A stretch of DNA of 64,000 nucleotides from Alteromonas macleodii (GCF_903772925.1 NZ_LR812090.1:872629-936628), one strand, 5' to 3'; positions 17,759-28,400 are shown, counted from the first letter of the stretch. Numbers and translations: made by a program. The notes: generated by a model from the sequence alone, not told the origin.

Positions 17759-19357
17759 ATGAAAATATTGCATACATCTGACTGGCACTTAGGTCAGAGT
17801 TTTTTTACGAAAAGTCGCAAAAACGAACATGCCGCTTTCCTTAAATGGCTTCTTCAACAAGTAGAAGTGCATCAAATAGATGCGATTATTGTCGCGGGTG
17901 ATGTGTTTGACACGGGCACGCCGCCTAGCTACGCCAGAGAGCTCTACCATGCGTTTATCGGTGAACTTCAGGGGATGCAGTGTACATTGGTGGTGCTGGG
18001 GGGAAATCACGATTCAGTATCGGTATTGAACGAAAGTAAGGCGCTACTGAAATACTTAAATAGCCACGTAATTGCCAGTACATACGGCGAATTGAGTGAA
18101 CAAGTCATTACGCTTAACGATCGCAAGGGGCAGCCCAGTGCCGTACTGTGTGCCGTACCCTTTATTCGCCCACGCGATGTGCTTGTTAGTGAGGCAGGGC
18201 AAAGCGCCACTGACAAGCGTCAAGCGCTTGGCGATGCGATAAAGCAGCATTATGGGACGCTTTATAATGAAGCCTTGTCACTGCGCGCTTCAATGGAAGA
18301 AAAGCGAATAAAAGACGGCAGTGAAAACAGCGCTGCCATTCCTATTATTGCTACAGGGCACTTAACCGCTTTAGGCGTGAGTCAGTCAGAAAGTGTACGC
18401 GATATCTACATCGGCACCCTTGAAGGCTTTGACGCCAAAGGGTTTCCGCCCGCCGATTACATTGCACTTGGGCATATTCACAGGCCACAGAAAGTCGCTA
18501 AGACAGAACACATTCGCTATTCAGGCTCACCCATACCGCTAAGTTTTGATGAACTAAACACACAAAAGCAAGTAGTGTTGATAACGTTTGAATCTGAAAG
18601 CACAACGCCTACTATCTCAACGCTTCCGATACCGCGCTTTCAGGCCATGGAAGTAATAAAAGGCGACTTAAAAGCGATTGAGGCGGCCATTAATAAGAGC
18701 GATGCCATCACGTTAGCTTCTCAAACAGATGATGCCGTTAGCGAAGTGGATAAAGCCCTTAGCGAGTTTAATAAAACCGTTAGCGCAACGGATAACGCCA
18801 TTAGCTCTAAAGACCCAGTGTGGTTATGCATTGAAGTTGAAACAGAAGACTACCTGACTGATTTGCAGCAGCGTATTCAGGGCTTGTTAGAGGGGAAAAA
18901 CGCTGAAATCTTGCAGTTGAAACGCAAGCGTAAGCGCACGGTAAATAGCTTAACGGAAAAGCAAATTGTACAGCTTAGCGAACTGTCGGTAAACGATGTA
19001 TTTGAAGCGCGTTTGGCACTAGAGAGCATAGGAGAATACTCAGCAAGCGAAACGACGGAAGATACCCTTACAGATTCTGAACAGAACGCTGGCGAAACAG
19101 AAGAAGCAGAGTCAGAGAAAAGCTGTTCACGCATAAACCGAATAAGGCAGCTATTTAATGAAGCGGTAGAGCTGGTGCACACCAATGATGAGGATGCCGA
19201 TTTATCAGGTGAAGCGTCACTAATAGGGTCTGTAGGTAAAACCAGCGCTGGAGCATCGCCGCAAAATGGAAGCCATACTGCAACAGCAGGCATAGGCAAG
19301 GCAGAGCTAGAGCAAGGCGTCGCTCAAGAGCAAGCTCACAACCGGAAGGGCGAATAG
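17759..19357 (+). CDS. sbcD: Nuclease SbcCD subunit D
   Basis: Mre11-type Mn-dependent nuclease subunit of SbcCD, which opens DNA hairpins and processes ends at replication-born palindromes. The phosphoesterase motifs are all present: LHTSDWHLGQ at 4-13, VAGDVFDTG, VLGGNHDSVS, TGHLTALG and ALGHIHRPQ. The start is ATG 17759 (MKILHTSDWHLG), where SbcD proteins begin, rather than 54 bases upstream. At 532 aa it is longer than E. coli SbcD (400 aa). Extra material lies at about residues 310-355, with repeated (A)VS-type segments, and in a 110-residue acidic C-terminal tail. It is coupled to sbcC, 4 bases away. Confidence 0.93.
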   Translation: MKILHTSDWHLGQSFFTKSRKNEHAAFLKWLLQQVEVHQIDAIIVAGDVFDTGTPPSYARELYHAFIGELQGMQCTLVVLGGNHDSVSVLNESKALLKYLNSHVIASTYGELSEQVITLNDRKGQPSAVLCAVPFIRPRDVLVSEAGQSATDKRQALGDAIKQHYGTLYNEALSLRASMEEKRIKDGSENSAAIPIIATGHLTALGVSQSESVRDIYIGTLEGFDAKGFPPADYIALGHIHRPQKVAKTEHIRYSGSPIPLSFDELNTQKQVVLITFESESTTPTISTLPIPRFQAMEVIKGDLKAIEAAINKSDAITLASQTDDAVSEVDKALSEFNKTVSATDNAISSKDPVWLCIEVETEDYLTDLQQRIQGLLEGKNAEILQLKRKRKRTVNSLTEKQIVQLSELSVNDVFEARLALESIGEYSASETTEDTLTDSEQNAGETEEAESEKSCSRINRIRQLFNEAVELVHTNDEDADLSGEASLIGSVGKTSAGASPQNGSHTATAGIGKAELEQGVAQEQAHNRKGE

Positions 19358-19361
19358 TACA

Positions 19362-22300
19362 ATGAGAATATTGACCTTACGCCTTAAAAACCTAAACGCC
19401 CTAAAAGGGGAGTGGAAGATAGATTTCACCCAGTCGCCGTTTATCGACAATGGCCTGTTTGCTATCACAGGCCCAACCGGGGCGGGTAAAACCACGTTGC
19501 TTGATGCCATTTGTTTAGCGCTTTATCACCAAACCCCTCGCTTGGGGCCAATATCAACGTCAAACAACGATATCATGACCCGCGGCACGGCAGAGTGCCT
19601 GGCGGAGGTTGAGTTTGATATTAAGGGCAAAGCATACCGTGCGTTTTGGAGTATGCGTCGGGCCAGAGGAAAAGTTGACGGTAATCTGCAAAGTGCCGAA
19701 GTTGAGCTAGCCGAAGTTGAAAGCGGCAAGATATTGGCTTACCAGGTTAGGCCGAAAAGTGAAGAGATTGAAAAGCTGACCGGCCTTAATTTTGCCCGTT
19801 TCACCAAGTCTATGATGTTGTCGCAAGGGGATTTTGCTGCGTTTTTAAATGCTAACGAGGCCGACCGAGCGGAGCTGCTTGAAGAGTTAACTGGCACCGA
19901 AATTTACGGGCAGATATCACAGGCGGTACATCAGCAATTTAGTGACGCTAAACAAAAGAAAAAAGAGTTTGCGATAAAGCTAGAAGGCGTAACCTTGCTT
20001 AGCGACGAGCAAATCACCCAGCTTGAAGAAGAGCAAGCACAAACCAAGAGCCAAGTCGCAACGTCTAACCAAACACTTGTTCAGTTACAAAAGCAACAGC
20101 AGTGGCAACAAGCGTTTAACGCCAATGAGCTAACCATAAAAGAAGCCAGTGGAGCGCAGCAGAGCGCGAATAACGCCATCAATGAGGCGAAGCATGAGCT
20201 TGAACTCCTAACCCAAAGTGAGCCAGCAGAAAAGCTTCGCCTGCCATTTTTGCAAAGAAACGGGCTTCAGCAAGACGTAACCCGTTATAAAGAAAGGCTT
20301 GAAGAGAAAGCAGCCCAGTTGCCCGACGTGAAAACGCAAAAGGCACAGCTCAGTTTGGAAGTGACCAACGCTGAACAAGCGCTAGCGCTTACAAAGCAAC
20401 AAAGCAGTGAGCTTGAAAAGCGCATAAATGAGCAGGTGATTCCGCTAGATAACCAAATAGCGCAGCTCACTACTGAACAGCAAAAAGCAAACGAAAACGC
20501 GGCACGTTTAAAGCAATCAATAAACGCGTTAACGCTGAAGCGCACAGAAATCGAAAACGCTTCGGCAGATAACAAAACAAAGCTTGGTGAACTGGAAACT
20601 TACTTACGTGAACACCACTCACTTAGCGGCATGGCAGAATTTATAAGTGGCTGGAGCGAAACGGCGCGCCATCTTGAACATGATCAGAAGCAGTTAGAAA
20701 CACTGACACAAAGCGTAAAGAATGATCGTCAGGCGCTTTCATCCCTAGACGAAGCTATCGCAAAAACAAATGAGTCGTTAAACACCTTAACGCAGACCTT
20801 CGATGACAAAAACGTGCAAGTAGCCAAGTGCGAAAAGGCACTTCAGGCCGCGCTATCTGACAAACCAAGTGATACTCATAGTGCTAATACAACCAGCAAA
20901 GCAAGCCTTCAGCAAGAGCGAGATAATAAGCTTCATCATTGGGATAACGTATTACAGATAGGGCATATTCAACAGCAATATTTGGCACTAGAGCAAGACA
21001 AAGTATCGCTGAGTGCGCAGAAAGAGGACTTAGCGAAGCAACTAGCACAGCAGCAATCTGACCGCCAAGCCTTGGTTGATGCTTACAAGCAAACTCGTAG
21101 TAACCTAAAAGACATAGAGGCGCTTATCGCCCTGGATGCTGAAGTGGCGCACCTTCGCGCACAGTTAAAAAGTGGCGAGCCATGCCCTGTCTGTGGGGCA
21201 AACGAGCACACCACGTCTAGCGTGGTTATTGATGTACCTGAAACTATCCAAAAGCGAGATAGCTTAAAGCAGCAGTTAGATGATATTGAGCAGCAAGGGG
21301 CGCGGGCAAAAGAAAGTGTTACACACACTGAATTCACACTTGCTCAGGTTAATAAGCAGCTAGAACAGGCAAGCGGGCAACGAGATACGCTGCTAGAAAA
21401 GTGGCAGCAGATTTCAAGCGTACTTAGCGCTGATATACCGAGCTTTGAAAAGGTCGACATTAATACATCGCAAAGCGTCTCTCAATTTACCCAGCAGTTT
21501 AAAACTCGACTTGATGATATTAGTGCTCAATTAACCCGTTTAGAAGAGTGCGAGCAAGCTCTAAATGCTGCACTGCAGGCTAAAAATGAAGCGCAACAGG
21601 CATTACAAGGCAAACAGTCAGAACTTGCAGTTTCTCTGCAGCAGCGCGAAACCTGGGAAAAGCAATTTAACGAACGTAATACAGAGTTAGAGAGTAAAAC
21701 AAAAAGGGTTAACGATGGTATTTTAGCGCTAAGCGAGACTATGACAGCGCACGGTGCTGACATTCACAACCTGTCTATTGATGGAATTACCACGTGGTTA
21801 AATGAAAAAGCCGAAGCGCTTAAAACCTATAAACACAATCATCAGCTACACGCTAAACTTAAAGATGAGCTGCAAGAGGTGAGTAGCAAGTTGCTTGTGC
21901 TTAATCGCGATATCGAAAGCGCTGACAACCAGCTAAAGGGCGTAACTGAAGAGCTTGTGCAGCTAGATACTAGCCTAAAGGCACTGCGAGACTCGCGCTC
22001 AACCGTATTCCCTGAAGGTGATATTGCTGAAACCAGAAATAAGGCAAGCGAAGCCCAAGAGCACGCTGAGCGAAACGTAAATGAATGCAAATCTCGCCTG
22101 CAGCAAACGGACACTATTTTGTCTCGTTTAGAAGCAGAAATTGCCCAGCTTAGTGAACAACTAAACGAGAAAGAGCTGGCGCTTAAAGAGGCAACAGAGC
22201 ACTTTAACCGTCAGTTGGCGAGTAGCCCATTTACCGACGAGCAAGCGTTCAGTAGTGCGCTTTTAGACGAAGATACTCGCAACACCTTGCTTGAACTGCA

Positions 22301-23099
22301 AAAGCGATTAACACAGCAAAAACAACAAGCAGACTTAAAGCTAGAAAATGTGCTTGCTACACGGCAATCGCTTACAGCGAATGCTAACACAGCGCAGTGG
22401 CAGCGAGAGTTAGAAGAACACGGTGCACAGTGGCTTGATACGAAAATATCCCAACTAGCACAGCAGCGGGATACATTGTTATCTTCCTTAGGACAAATTG
22501 AACAGCAGCTAAACGCTAACAATCAAGCCCGCGAAAGGCAGCAGCAGCTTGTGGATGAGATGGCCGCGTTTGAGGCCTATTACGACGATATTACTTACCT
22601 GCACTCGTTAATTGGTTCGGCCAGCGGCGACAAATTCAGACGGTTTGCCCAAGGGCTTACGTTAGACAACTTAGTGCAGCTTGCAAATCAGCAGCTTGAT
22701 AAATTACACGGTCGCTATCAGCTAATGCGAAAAGAAAACGAAGGGTTGGGTTTAAGTGTATTAGACACCTGGCAAGGTGACGTAGTGCGAGACACCAAAA
22801 CCCTGTCTGGCGGAGAAAGCTTTTTGGTGAGCCTTGCACTGGCATTGGCTTTATCTGACTTGGTCAGTCACAAGACCAGTATCGATTCACTGTTTTTGGA
22901 TGAAGGCTTTGGCACCCTTGATGCAGAAACGTTAGATGTGGCCCTTGATGCACTAGACAACTTAAATGCCAGCGGAAAAATGATTGGTGTGATAAGCCAT
23001 ATTGAAGCCATGAAAGAGCGTATTCCTACTCAGCTTAAAGTGATAAAACGCAATGGCGTAGGTTTAAGTGCACTAGAAAAGCCTTATGCGGTGGGGTGA
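19362..23099 (+). CDS. sbcC: Nuclease SbcCD subunit C (Rad50-like ATPase)
   Basis: SMC/Rad50-type ATPase of 1245 aa partnering SbcD. Walker A GPTGAGKTT is at about residue 37; long coiled coils flank a zinc hook CPVCGANEHT at about 607; the signature TLSGGESFLVSLALALALSDL and Walker B SLFLDEGFGTLDAETL are near the C-terminus. Gln- and Ala-rich heptads fill 200-1000. It forms a two-gene operon with sbcD. After the stop a hairpin (GCGGTGGGGTGACCTCACCGC) lacks a T run, so termination there is uncertain. Confidence 0.96.
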   Translation: MRILTLRLKNLNALKGEWKIDFTQSPFIDNGLFAITGPTGAGKTTLLDAICLALYHQTPRLGPISTSNNDIMTRGTAECLAEVEFDIKGKAYRAFWSMRRARGKVDGNLQSAEVELAEVESGKILAYQVRPKSEEIEKLTGLNFARFTKSMMLSQGDFAAFLNANEADRAELLEELTGTEIYGQISQAVHQQFSDAKQKKKEFAIKLEGVTLLSDEQITQLEEEQAQTKSQVATSNQTLVQLQKQQQWQQAFNANELTIKEASGAQQSANNAINEAKHELELLTQSEPAEKLRLPFLQRNGLQQDVTRYKERLEEKAAQLPDVKTQKAQLSLEVTNAEQALALTKQQSSELEKRINEQVIPLDNQIAQLTTEQQKANENAARLKQSINALTLKRTEIENASADNKTKLGELETYLREHHSLSGMAEFISGWSETARHLEHDQKQLETLTQSVKNDRQALSSLDEAIAKTNESLNTLTQTFDDKNVQVAKCEKALQAALSDKPSDTHSANTTSKASLQQERDNKLHHWDNVLQIGHIQQQYLALEQDKVSLSAQKEDLAKQLAQQQSDRQALVDAYKQTRSNLKDIEALIALDAEVAHLRAQLKSGEPCPVCGANEHTTSSVVIDVPETIQKRDSLKQQLDDIEQQGARAKESVTHTEFTLAQVNKQLEQASGQRDTLLEKWQQISSVLSADIPSFEKVDINTSQSVSQFTQQFKTRLDDISAQLTRLEECEQALNAALQAKNEAQQALQGKQSELAVSLQQRETWEKQFNERNTELESKTKRVNDGILALSETMTAHGADIHNLSIDGITTWLNEKAEALKTYKHNHQLHAKLKDELQEVSSKLLVLNRDIESADNQLKGVTEELVQLDTSLKALRDSRSTVFPEGDIAETRNKASEAQEHAERNVNECKSRLQQTDTILSRLEAEIAQLSEQLNEKELALKEATEHFNRQLASSPFTDEQAFSSALLDEDTRNTLLELQKRLTQQKQQADLKLENVLATRQSLTANANTAQWQRELEEHGAQWLDTKISQLAQQRDTLLSSLGQIEQQLNANNQARERQQQLVDEMAAFEAYYDDITYLHSLIGSASGDKFRRFAQGLTLDNLVQLANQQLDKLHGRYQLMRKENEGLGLSVLDTWQGDVVRDTKTLSGGESFLVSLALALALSDLVSHKTSIDSLFLDEGFGTLDAETLDVALDALDNLNASGKMIGVISHIEAMKERIPTQLKVIKRNGVGLSALEKPYAVG

Positions 23100-23223
23100 C
23101 CTCACCGCACAAGGTAAAATTTATCAAATGTTTACTTACAAATAAGTGCGTAGCAAACACTCGCAAATTCATGGATGTATGATACGTTATTCGTCCTAAA
23201 TGTAGATATGGACATCATAAATA

Positions 23224-24645
23224 GTGAAACGATTTGCAATATTTCCTCTTCTTGCCTCTTTCAGTACTTTCGGTAGTACCTTTCAGTGTGAAAGTGAGTT
23301 TGAATGGCTAAAGAGCACGTTTGAAAACAACGATGCCGGTTTTCAATATAGCGTCGAGAAAAAAGGGCAGGACCTTTATTCCGCCCACAGCAATGCCATC
23401 TTGGCTCGGGCACAAAGCGCGAAGAACGAACCGCAATGCCACACAGTACTTATCGACTGGCTTAAATTTTTTCGCAAGGGGCATATAGGTCTTGCGCTAA
23501 ATACAAATAATTCAAACGAAATGGTAATCGAATCGAAAGTACATGATTTCGACTTATCAGCATTTAAACAGCATTTAGAAACTAAAAGTGATGAGTCTCT
23601 TGAGGGGATTTGGCAATTTTCCAGCTATACGGTTGCGTTAAAAAAAGAAGGCAATGTCCATAAAGGCTATATCGTTGAAAGTACCAATCCGTCATGGAAG
23701 GCAGGGCAAGTAAAGTTCATTGTTAACGACCCTGAAGGCGACAATGCCGCAAAAGTAACGTTTTTTATGGGTGATCACTCTGCAAGACAAATAGAGACCA
23801 TAACGTACTTGGGTAACAACGAAGTGGTGTTGGGCAATAGCTTTATCGTTATGTCGCGAGAGGAACCGCGACAAGAATCGTCGCCTGAAATAACACGCTA
23901 TGTTCGCCTACTAAGTACAAAGGCTCCGCTATTCGAAAAAATTTCAGAGAACACAGTATTAGTTCGCATACCGTCTTTCGACCATGCCCTCAAAAAAGAT
24001 ATCGACGCCGTTATCGCAGAGCACCTGGATACGATTTTAGAAACCGAAAACCTCATTATCGACATCCGGGGAAACGGTGGTGGTAGTGATGCAAGCTATG
24101 CTTCTTTGCTACCAATTTTATACACCAACCCTATTCGCACTGTAGGCGTGGAATACTTATCAACCGAGCTTAACAACTCTAGAATGCTCGGCTTTTTGCA
24201 AAACCCTCATTTCAATGAAGAAGAAAAGCAGTGGGCTAAAGACGGATATGACATTCTTCAGCAACACATTGGTAGCTACATCAATATTGGTGAAGATGTA
24301 ACGGTAGAGAAATTTGATAAAATTGAACCCTTGCCAAAAAGTATAGGCGTACTTGTTGATTCAAGTAATGGCAGCACCGCTGAGCAGTTCTTGCTGGCGG
24401 CTAAACAAAGCAAGAAAGTAAAGCTGTTTGGGCAGACCACTGCGGGTGTGCTCGATATCTCTAATATGTATCAAACTAATTCGCCGAGCGGTGCTTTTAC
24501 CTTGCATTACAGTTTAACCAAAAGTTTGCGTATTCCCCACATGGCCATTGATGGAGTGGGCATCCAGCCAGACTATTATATTGACGAAGATATCCCTATT
24601 TACGAGTGGACGTCTTATACGCAAAAGATACTTGAAAGCATGTAA
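23224..24645 (+). CDS. S41 family (C-terminal processing-like) serine peptidase
   Basis: Exported protein of 473 aa with an N-terminal signal peptide (about residues 1-18). The tail-specific-protease fold is evident in the C-terminal half: LIIDIRGNGGGSDASYASLLP, the catalytic serine Ser384 in VDSSNGSTAEQFLLAAKQ, and FGQTTAGVLDISNMY. A clear PDZ domain, usual in CtpA/Prc, is not seen; the middle region is instead a beta-rich segment of about 150 residues. It is likely a periplasmic peptidase with unknown substrate. The GTG at 23224 serves as start. It is a single gene between sbcC and sstT. Confidence 0.8.
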   Translation: MKRFAIFPLLASFSTFGSTFQCESEFEWLKSTFENNDAGFQYSVEKKGQDLYSAHSNAILARAQSAKNEPQCHTVLIDWLKFFRKGHIGLALNTNNSNEMVIESKVHDFDLSAFKQHLETKSDESLEGIWQFSSYTVALKKEGNVHKGYIVESTNPSWKAGQVKFIVNDPEGDNAAKVTFFMGDHSARQIETITYLGNNEVVLGNSFIVMSREEPRQESSPEITRYVRLLSTKAPLFEKISENTVLVRIPSFDHALKKDIDAVIAEHLDTILETENLIIDIRGNGGGSDASYASLLPILYTNPIRTVGVEYLSTELNNSRMLGFLQNPHFNEEEKQWAKDGYDILQQHIGSYINIGEDVTVEKFDKIEPLPKSIGVLVDSSNGSTAEQFLLAAKQSKKVKLFGQTTAGVLDISNMYQTNSPSGAFTLHYSLTKSLRIPHMAIDGVGIQPDYYIDEDIPIYEWTSYTQKILESM

Positions 24646-24760
24646 ACCCTTATAAACGGCAAGCATACGGTAATTTGCGAGTAACTAAGGCTAAACAGGT
24701 TCATTTGTGTAACGTTATCCTTTATGGTGCGTCGTCAAAAATAATAATGGACCAACATTT

Positions 24761-25981
24761 ATGGATTCAACGTCACGCCCTAGCCTGTTTCAGCGCTACA
24801 TGAATGGCAGTTTGGTACTGCAAATTATCATCGGTATTGTATGTGGTATTGCGATAGCGAGTTTTTCACCTTCAGCTGCTCAATCTGCAGGGCTGTTGGG
24901 GAGTTTATTCGTAAAGGCCCTTAAAGCGATAGCGCCTCTATTAGTGTTTGTTTTGGTCATGGCGTCCATTGCTAACCACAAACAAAACGAGCAAACTTTT
25001 ATAAAACCGGTACTAGTACTGTATTTATTAGGTACGTTACTGGCTGCGCTAACTGCCGTATTGGCAAGCTTTGCGTTTCCTACCAGCTTAAGCTTAGTGA
25101 CTTCAGAAGTTAGCCAAGCTGCGCCGAAAGGGGTGTCGGAAGTGCTTACCACCTTGCTTTATAACATGGTGGATAATCCGGTAAATGCATTAGTAAATGG
25201 AAACTACATCGGTATTCTTACTTGGGCTGTAGGCCTAGGTTTAGGCCTTCGACACGCTAGCGAGGCAACGAAAGCACTGCTGCAAAATATGGCAGATAGC
25301 GTAACAACCGTGGTGGGTTTTGTTATTAAACTCGCGCCCTTCGGTATTTTCGGCTTGGTAGCTAATACCATTGCTACAACGGGCTTTGAAGCATTGCTTG
25401 GTTACTCTCATTTATTAACGGTACTCATTGGCGCGATGCTATTTATCGCACTAGTGACCAACCCCTTGTTAGTATTACTGGCAACCAAAAAGAACCCTTA
25501 TCCTTTGGTGTTCAAATGCCTTAAAGAAAGTGGCATTACGGCATTCTTCACTCGTAGTTCGGCGGCGAATATCCCGGTAAACATGGCGCTGTGTAAACGC
25601 TTAAAGCTTGATGAGGACACCTATTCGGTATCTATTCCGTTAGGCGCCACCATTAATATGGCTGGGGCTGCGATCACAATAACCGTGTTGACGCTAGCTG
25701 CGGTTAATACTTTGGGAATTTCTGTAGATTTCCCTACTGCTGTATTGTTAAGCGTTATCGCTGCGGTATCAGCATGTGGAAGTTCAGGTGTTGCAGGTGG
25801 TTCGCTGCTGCTTATTCCGCTTGCCTGTAGCCTGTTTAATATACCCAATGAAGTGGCTATGCAGGTGGTTGCGGTGGGCTTTATTGTTGGCGTACTGCAA
25901 GACTCTGCTGAAACAGCATTAAATAGCTCCACCGATGTCTTGTTTACCGCCGCTGCGTGTGAAAGGGCAGGCGGCCAGTAA
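24761..25981 (+). CDS. sstT: Sodium/serine-threonine symporter SstT
   Basis: Dicarboxylate/amino acid:cation symporter (DAACS) family carrier that imports serine and threonine with Na+. The protein (406 aa, normal) has about eight helices, the hairpin loop [21 protein letters not shown], the NMAGAAITI motif and [23 protein letters not shown], which together identify SstT rather than GltP. It begins [25 protein letters not shown], the usual SstT N-terminus. It converges with the hut genes. Confidence 0.93.
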   Translation: MDSTSRPSLFQRYMNGSLVLQIIIGIVCGIAIASFSPSAAQSAGLLGSLFVKALKAIAPLLVFVLVMASIANHKQNEQTFIKPVLVLYLLGTLLAALTAVLASFAFPTSLSLVTSEVSQAAPKGVSEVLTTLLYNMVDNPVNALVNGNYIGILTWAVGLGLGLRHASEATKALLQNMADSVTTVVGFVIKLAPFGIFGLVANTIATTGFEALLGYSHLLTVLIGAMLFIALVTNPLLVLLATKKNPYPLVFKCLKESGITAFFTRSSAANIPVNMALCKRLKLDEDTYSVSIPLGATINMAGAAITITVLTLAAVNTLGISVDFPTAVLLSVIAAVSACGSSGVAGGSLLLIPLACSLFNIPNEVAMQVVAVGFIVGVLQDSAETALNSSTDVLFTAAACERAGGQ

Positions 25982-26001
25982 ACATAAAAGCGTTAAACAG
26001 T

Positions 26002-26970
26002 TTAAGTGTGCGAACTTACTGCATCTACCGCTTCAAAAATTAGCCGTGCAGCCAGCTTTGCTGTGCGGCTATCAATATCATAATTGGGGTTCATTTCCGC
26101 AACGTCACACAATCTCCATTGATACCCGTAAGTACTTTGATGCTGTGCTAAAAAGTGTAGCGCGTTGATAACAAGTGTGGGGGATATTCCCAATGCACTG
26201 GGCGCGCTAACGCCAGGTGCTTGTGCGGCTGGAAATGCATCTAAACATACAGTGACGTAAAGCTCATCGATGTCTTTTAGCATCGGAGATAGCAGCTCAT
26301 CAATTCGCTGCATGCACAGCGATTCATCATTTAATGCCACGTCGGTTAAATAACGGGTCTTGGATGTAATAGCAAAGTTAAACAGCGCTGGTGTATTAGC
26401 CGCTTTCGATACGCCCAAACAAGCATAATGAAACGGTGTGTCGTGTAACTGGCAGTGATCATACACTTGCCTGAACGGCGTACCTGAACTGGTGTTTGGT
26501 GAAGGCTTTCTTAAATCAAAATGGGCGTCGAAATTAATAATACCAATGCGTGCGCTTTCGGGCTTAGCATTGAAAACCCCTTGATAGCTACCCCATGCAA
26601 TTTCATGTCCCCCTCCCAGCCCAATGACCAATCCATCATTTTGCTTGAGCGCATAACAAATGGCGTCAGCATATTGGGTTTGTGCCTGGGCTAAGTTCTC
26701 TTTAGCGGTAACATTGCCTAAATCGGCTAATGATGCGTTTAGCCAGTGCCAAGGCAAGTTTGCAAGTGCTTGGCGAATAGCGTTTGGGCCCGCGGCTGCA
26801 CCTACGCGGCCTTTGTTAAATGCCACACCCAAATCACTTTCAAAACCAACAAGAGTAATGGTGTTGGTAAAGGCGCTATCTTCACTAACCTCAGTTTCGT
26901 TAACTTTTTGATGCCAGCGCAAGCCTCTAGCACCATCTTCGCTGTCTATTCTGCCTTGCCACCTAAACAT
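26002..26970 (-). CDS. hutG: Formimidoylglutamase HutG
   Basis: Ureohydrolase-family enzyme that hydrolyses N-formimidoyl-L-glutamate to L-glutamate and formamide, the last step of the direct histidine degradation route. Mn-binding motifs are visible: GLGGGHEIAWGSY, INFDAHFDLR and VCLDAFPAAQAPGVSAPSALG, the last typical of HutG. The ATG at 26970 (MFRWQGRID) has an AAGGAGG site and overlaps the end of hutI by 8 bases, so it is preferred over the upstream in-frame start at 27045. The gene is co-transcribed with hutI. Confidence 0.92.
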   Translation of the reverse strand: MFRWQGRIDSEDGARGLRWHQKVNETEVSEDSAFTNTITLVGFESDLGVAFNKGRVGAAAGPNAIRQALANLPWHWLNASLADLGNVTAKENLAQAQTQYADAICYALKQNDGLVIGLGGGHEIAWGSYQGVFNAKPESARIGIINFDAHFDLRKPSPNTSSGTPFRQVYDHCQLHDTPFHYACLGVSKAANTPALFNFAITSKTRYLTDVALNDESLCMQRIDELLSPMLKDIDELYVTVCLDAFPAAQAPGVSAPSALGISPTLVINALHFLAQHQSTYGYQWRLCDVAEMNPNYDIDSRTAKLAARLIFEAVDAVSSHT

Positions 26971-28234
26971 GTTTCCCCTCCTTGTACACGGCAATAGGGC
27001 GATGGCCATTAATACAGTAGGCAAGCTCTGCGGGGGTTTCGACATCCCATAAGGTGAAGTCTGCCAGCCTTCCTACATCAATAATACCTCGGTCTTGTAG
27101 CCCAAGTGCGCCCGCTGCATGCACTGTAGCGCCGCGAATTGCTTCTTCTGGGGTTAACTGAAACAACACGCAACTCATATTCATCGCGGTAAGTATAGAG
27201 GCCAACGGTGAACTGCCAGGGTTAAAGTCTGTCGCTATCGCCATTGGAACATTGTGGGCCCGAAGTGCATTTACCGGCGGCTTTTGCACTTCACTTAGAT
27301 AATAAAACGCGCCCGGAAGCAATACGGCAACGGTACCACTTTGGGCAAGTAAGGGGATATCGCTGTCAGCTAAGTATTCGATGTGATCTACTGATAGTGC
27401 ACCGTATTTAGCCGCCAAGATAGCACCTTTACTGTCGCTAAGCTGCTCTACATGAGCTTTAATTGGCAGGCCATGCTTTTGTGCACTGGAAAATACACGT
27501 TCTGTTTGTGAAGTAGAAAAGCCGATGGTTTCACAAAATACATCAACGGCGTCAGTCAATTTTTGCGAAGCAATATGAGGAAGTGCCTCGTTGCAAATAA
27601 AATCAATATACCCGTCTGGGTCATCAGTAAATTCATTTGGCAGGGCGTGAGCGCCTAAATAGGTAGTTTGAATATTCACAGGAAGGTGTTGCTCAAGGGA
27701 TTTAGCCACACGCAACATACGCGCTTCAGTGTTTAAGTCTAATCCGTATCCTGATTTTACTTCAATGGTGGTAACACCTTCTTCGCATAGTCGCTTTGCT
27801 CGCTTTATCGCGGTATTACGCAAAGTGCGCTCATCAGCACATCGCGTTTTTTCCACTGTACCTTTAATGCCGCCGCCTCGCTGGGCTATGTCAACGTAAC
27901 TTGCGCCCTGCAAACGCATCTCAAACTCTTCAGCGCGGTTACCGCCGTACACTAGATGAGTATGACAATCGATGAATCCAGGCAATAACCATGGGTGCTT
28001 GGCGTTTGCTCCTTCATCTTCACCTTCATCTTGAGAAATAAGCGTAGTGGCATCAAGTACGTTTTTGGCTTGCTTAAACACGTCGCTTAGCGAATTGTCG
28101 CAGGGGATTAGTGCAGCAATTTTTCCGTCCTTTAGAGCAATGGCATGTGAAGGTAATTCGCCATAAGGCAACCCATTGTTTTGCATAGATGCAATGCGAA
28201 CGTTGTAAATAACCGAGTCGTACTGATAAGCCAT
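26963..28234 (-). CDS. hutI: Imidazolonepropionase HutI
   Basis: Amidohydrolase-superfamily metalloenzyme that opens 4-imidazolone-5-propionate to formimidoylglutamate, the third step of histidine catabolism. Motifs: metal-binding GFIDCHTHLVYGGNRAEEFEMRLQG, VEVKSGYGLDLNTEARML, IKAHVEQLSD and ATDFNPGSSPL. Start chosen as ATG 28234 (MAYQYDSVIYNV), 8-9 bases from AAGGTGG, rather than the GTG at 28246. First gene of the hutIG operon on the - strand, facing hutC across a palindrome. Confidence 0.94.
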   Translation of the reverse strand: MAYQYDSVIYNVRIASMQNNGLPYGELPSHAIALKDGKIAALIPCDNSLSDVFKQAKNVLDATTLISQDEGEDEGANAKHPWLLPGFIDCHTHLVYGGNRAEEFEMRLQGASYVDIAQRGGGIKGTVEKTRCADERTLRNTAIKRAKRLCEEGVTTIEVKSGYGLDLNTEARMLRVAKSLEQHLPVNIQTTYLGAHALPNEFTDDPDGYIDFICNEALPHIASQKLTDAVDVFCETIGFSTSQTERVFSSAQKHGLPIKAHVEQLSDSKGAILAAKYGALSVDHIEYLADSDIPLLAQSGTVAVLLPGAFYYLSEVQKPPVNALRAHNVPMAIATDFNPGSSPLASILTAMNMSCVLFQLTPEEAIRGATVHAAGALGLQDRGIIDVGRLADFTLWDVETPAELAYCINGHRPIAVYKEGKHV

Positions 28235-28337
28235 AACGTGTTCCACCTTAAGTCACCTATTGCCTAGCTCTTTGCCTAGTTCTACCCAGTGCCTTCACTG
28301 AAACATAGCGCAAATTTTAAAAATCAGTGTACTTGTG

Positions 28338-28359
28338 CATACTTGTATATACAAGTATG
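28338..28359. promoter_or_regulatory. HutC operator, perfect 22-bp palindrome
   Basis: CATACTTGTAT (28338-28348) is followed immediately by its exact reverse complement ATACAAGTATG. The core ACTTGTATATACAAGT agrees with known GntR/HutC-type operators (TTGTATATACAA-like). A half-site ACTTGT lies 10 bases upstream. It is located between hutI and hutC, so one site could control both directions. Confidence 0.85.
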
Positions 28360-28400
28360 CTGTTAGCATATTATTAACAATTTAGTTGTGAACCCACGAT

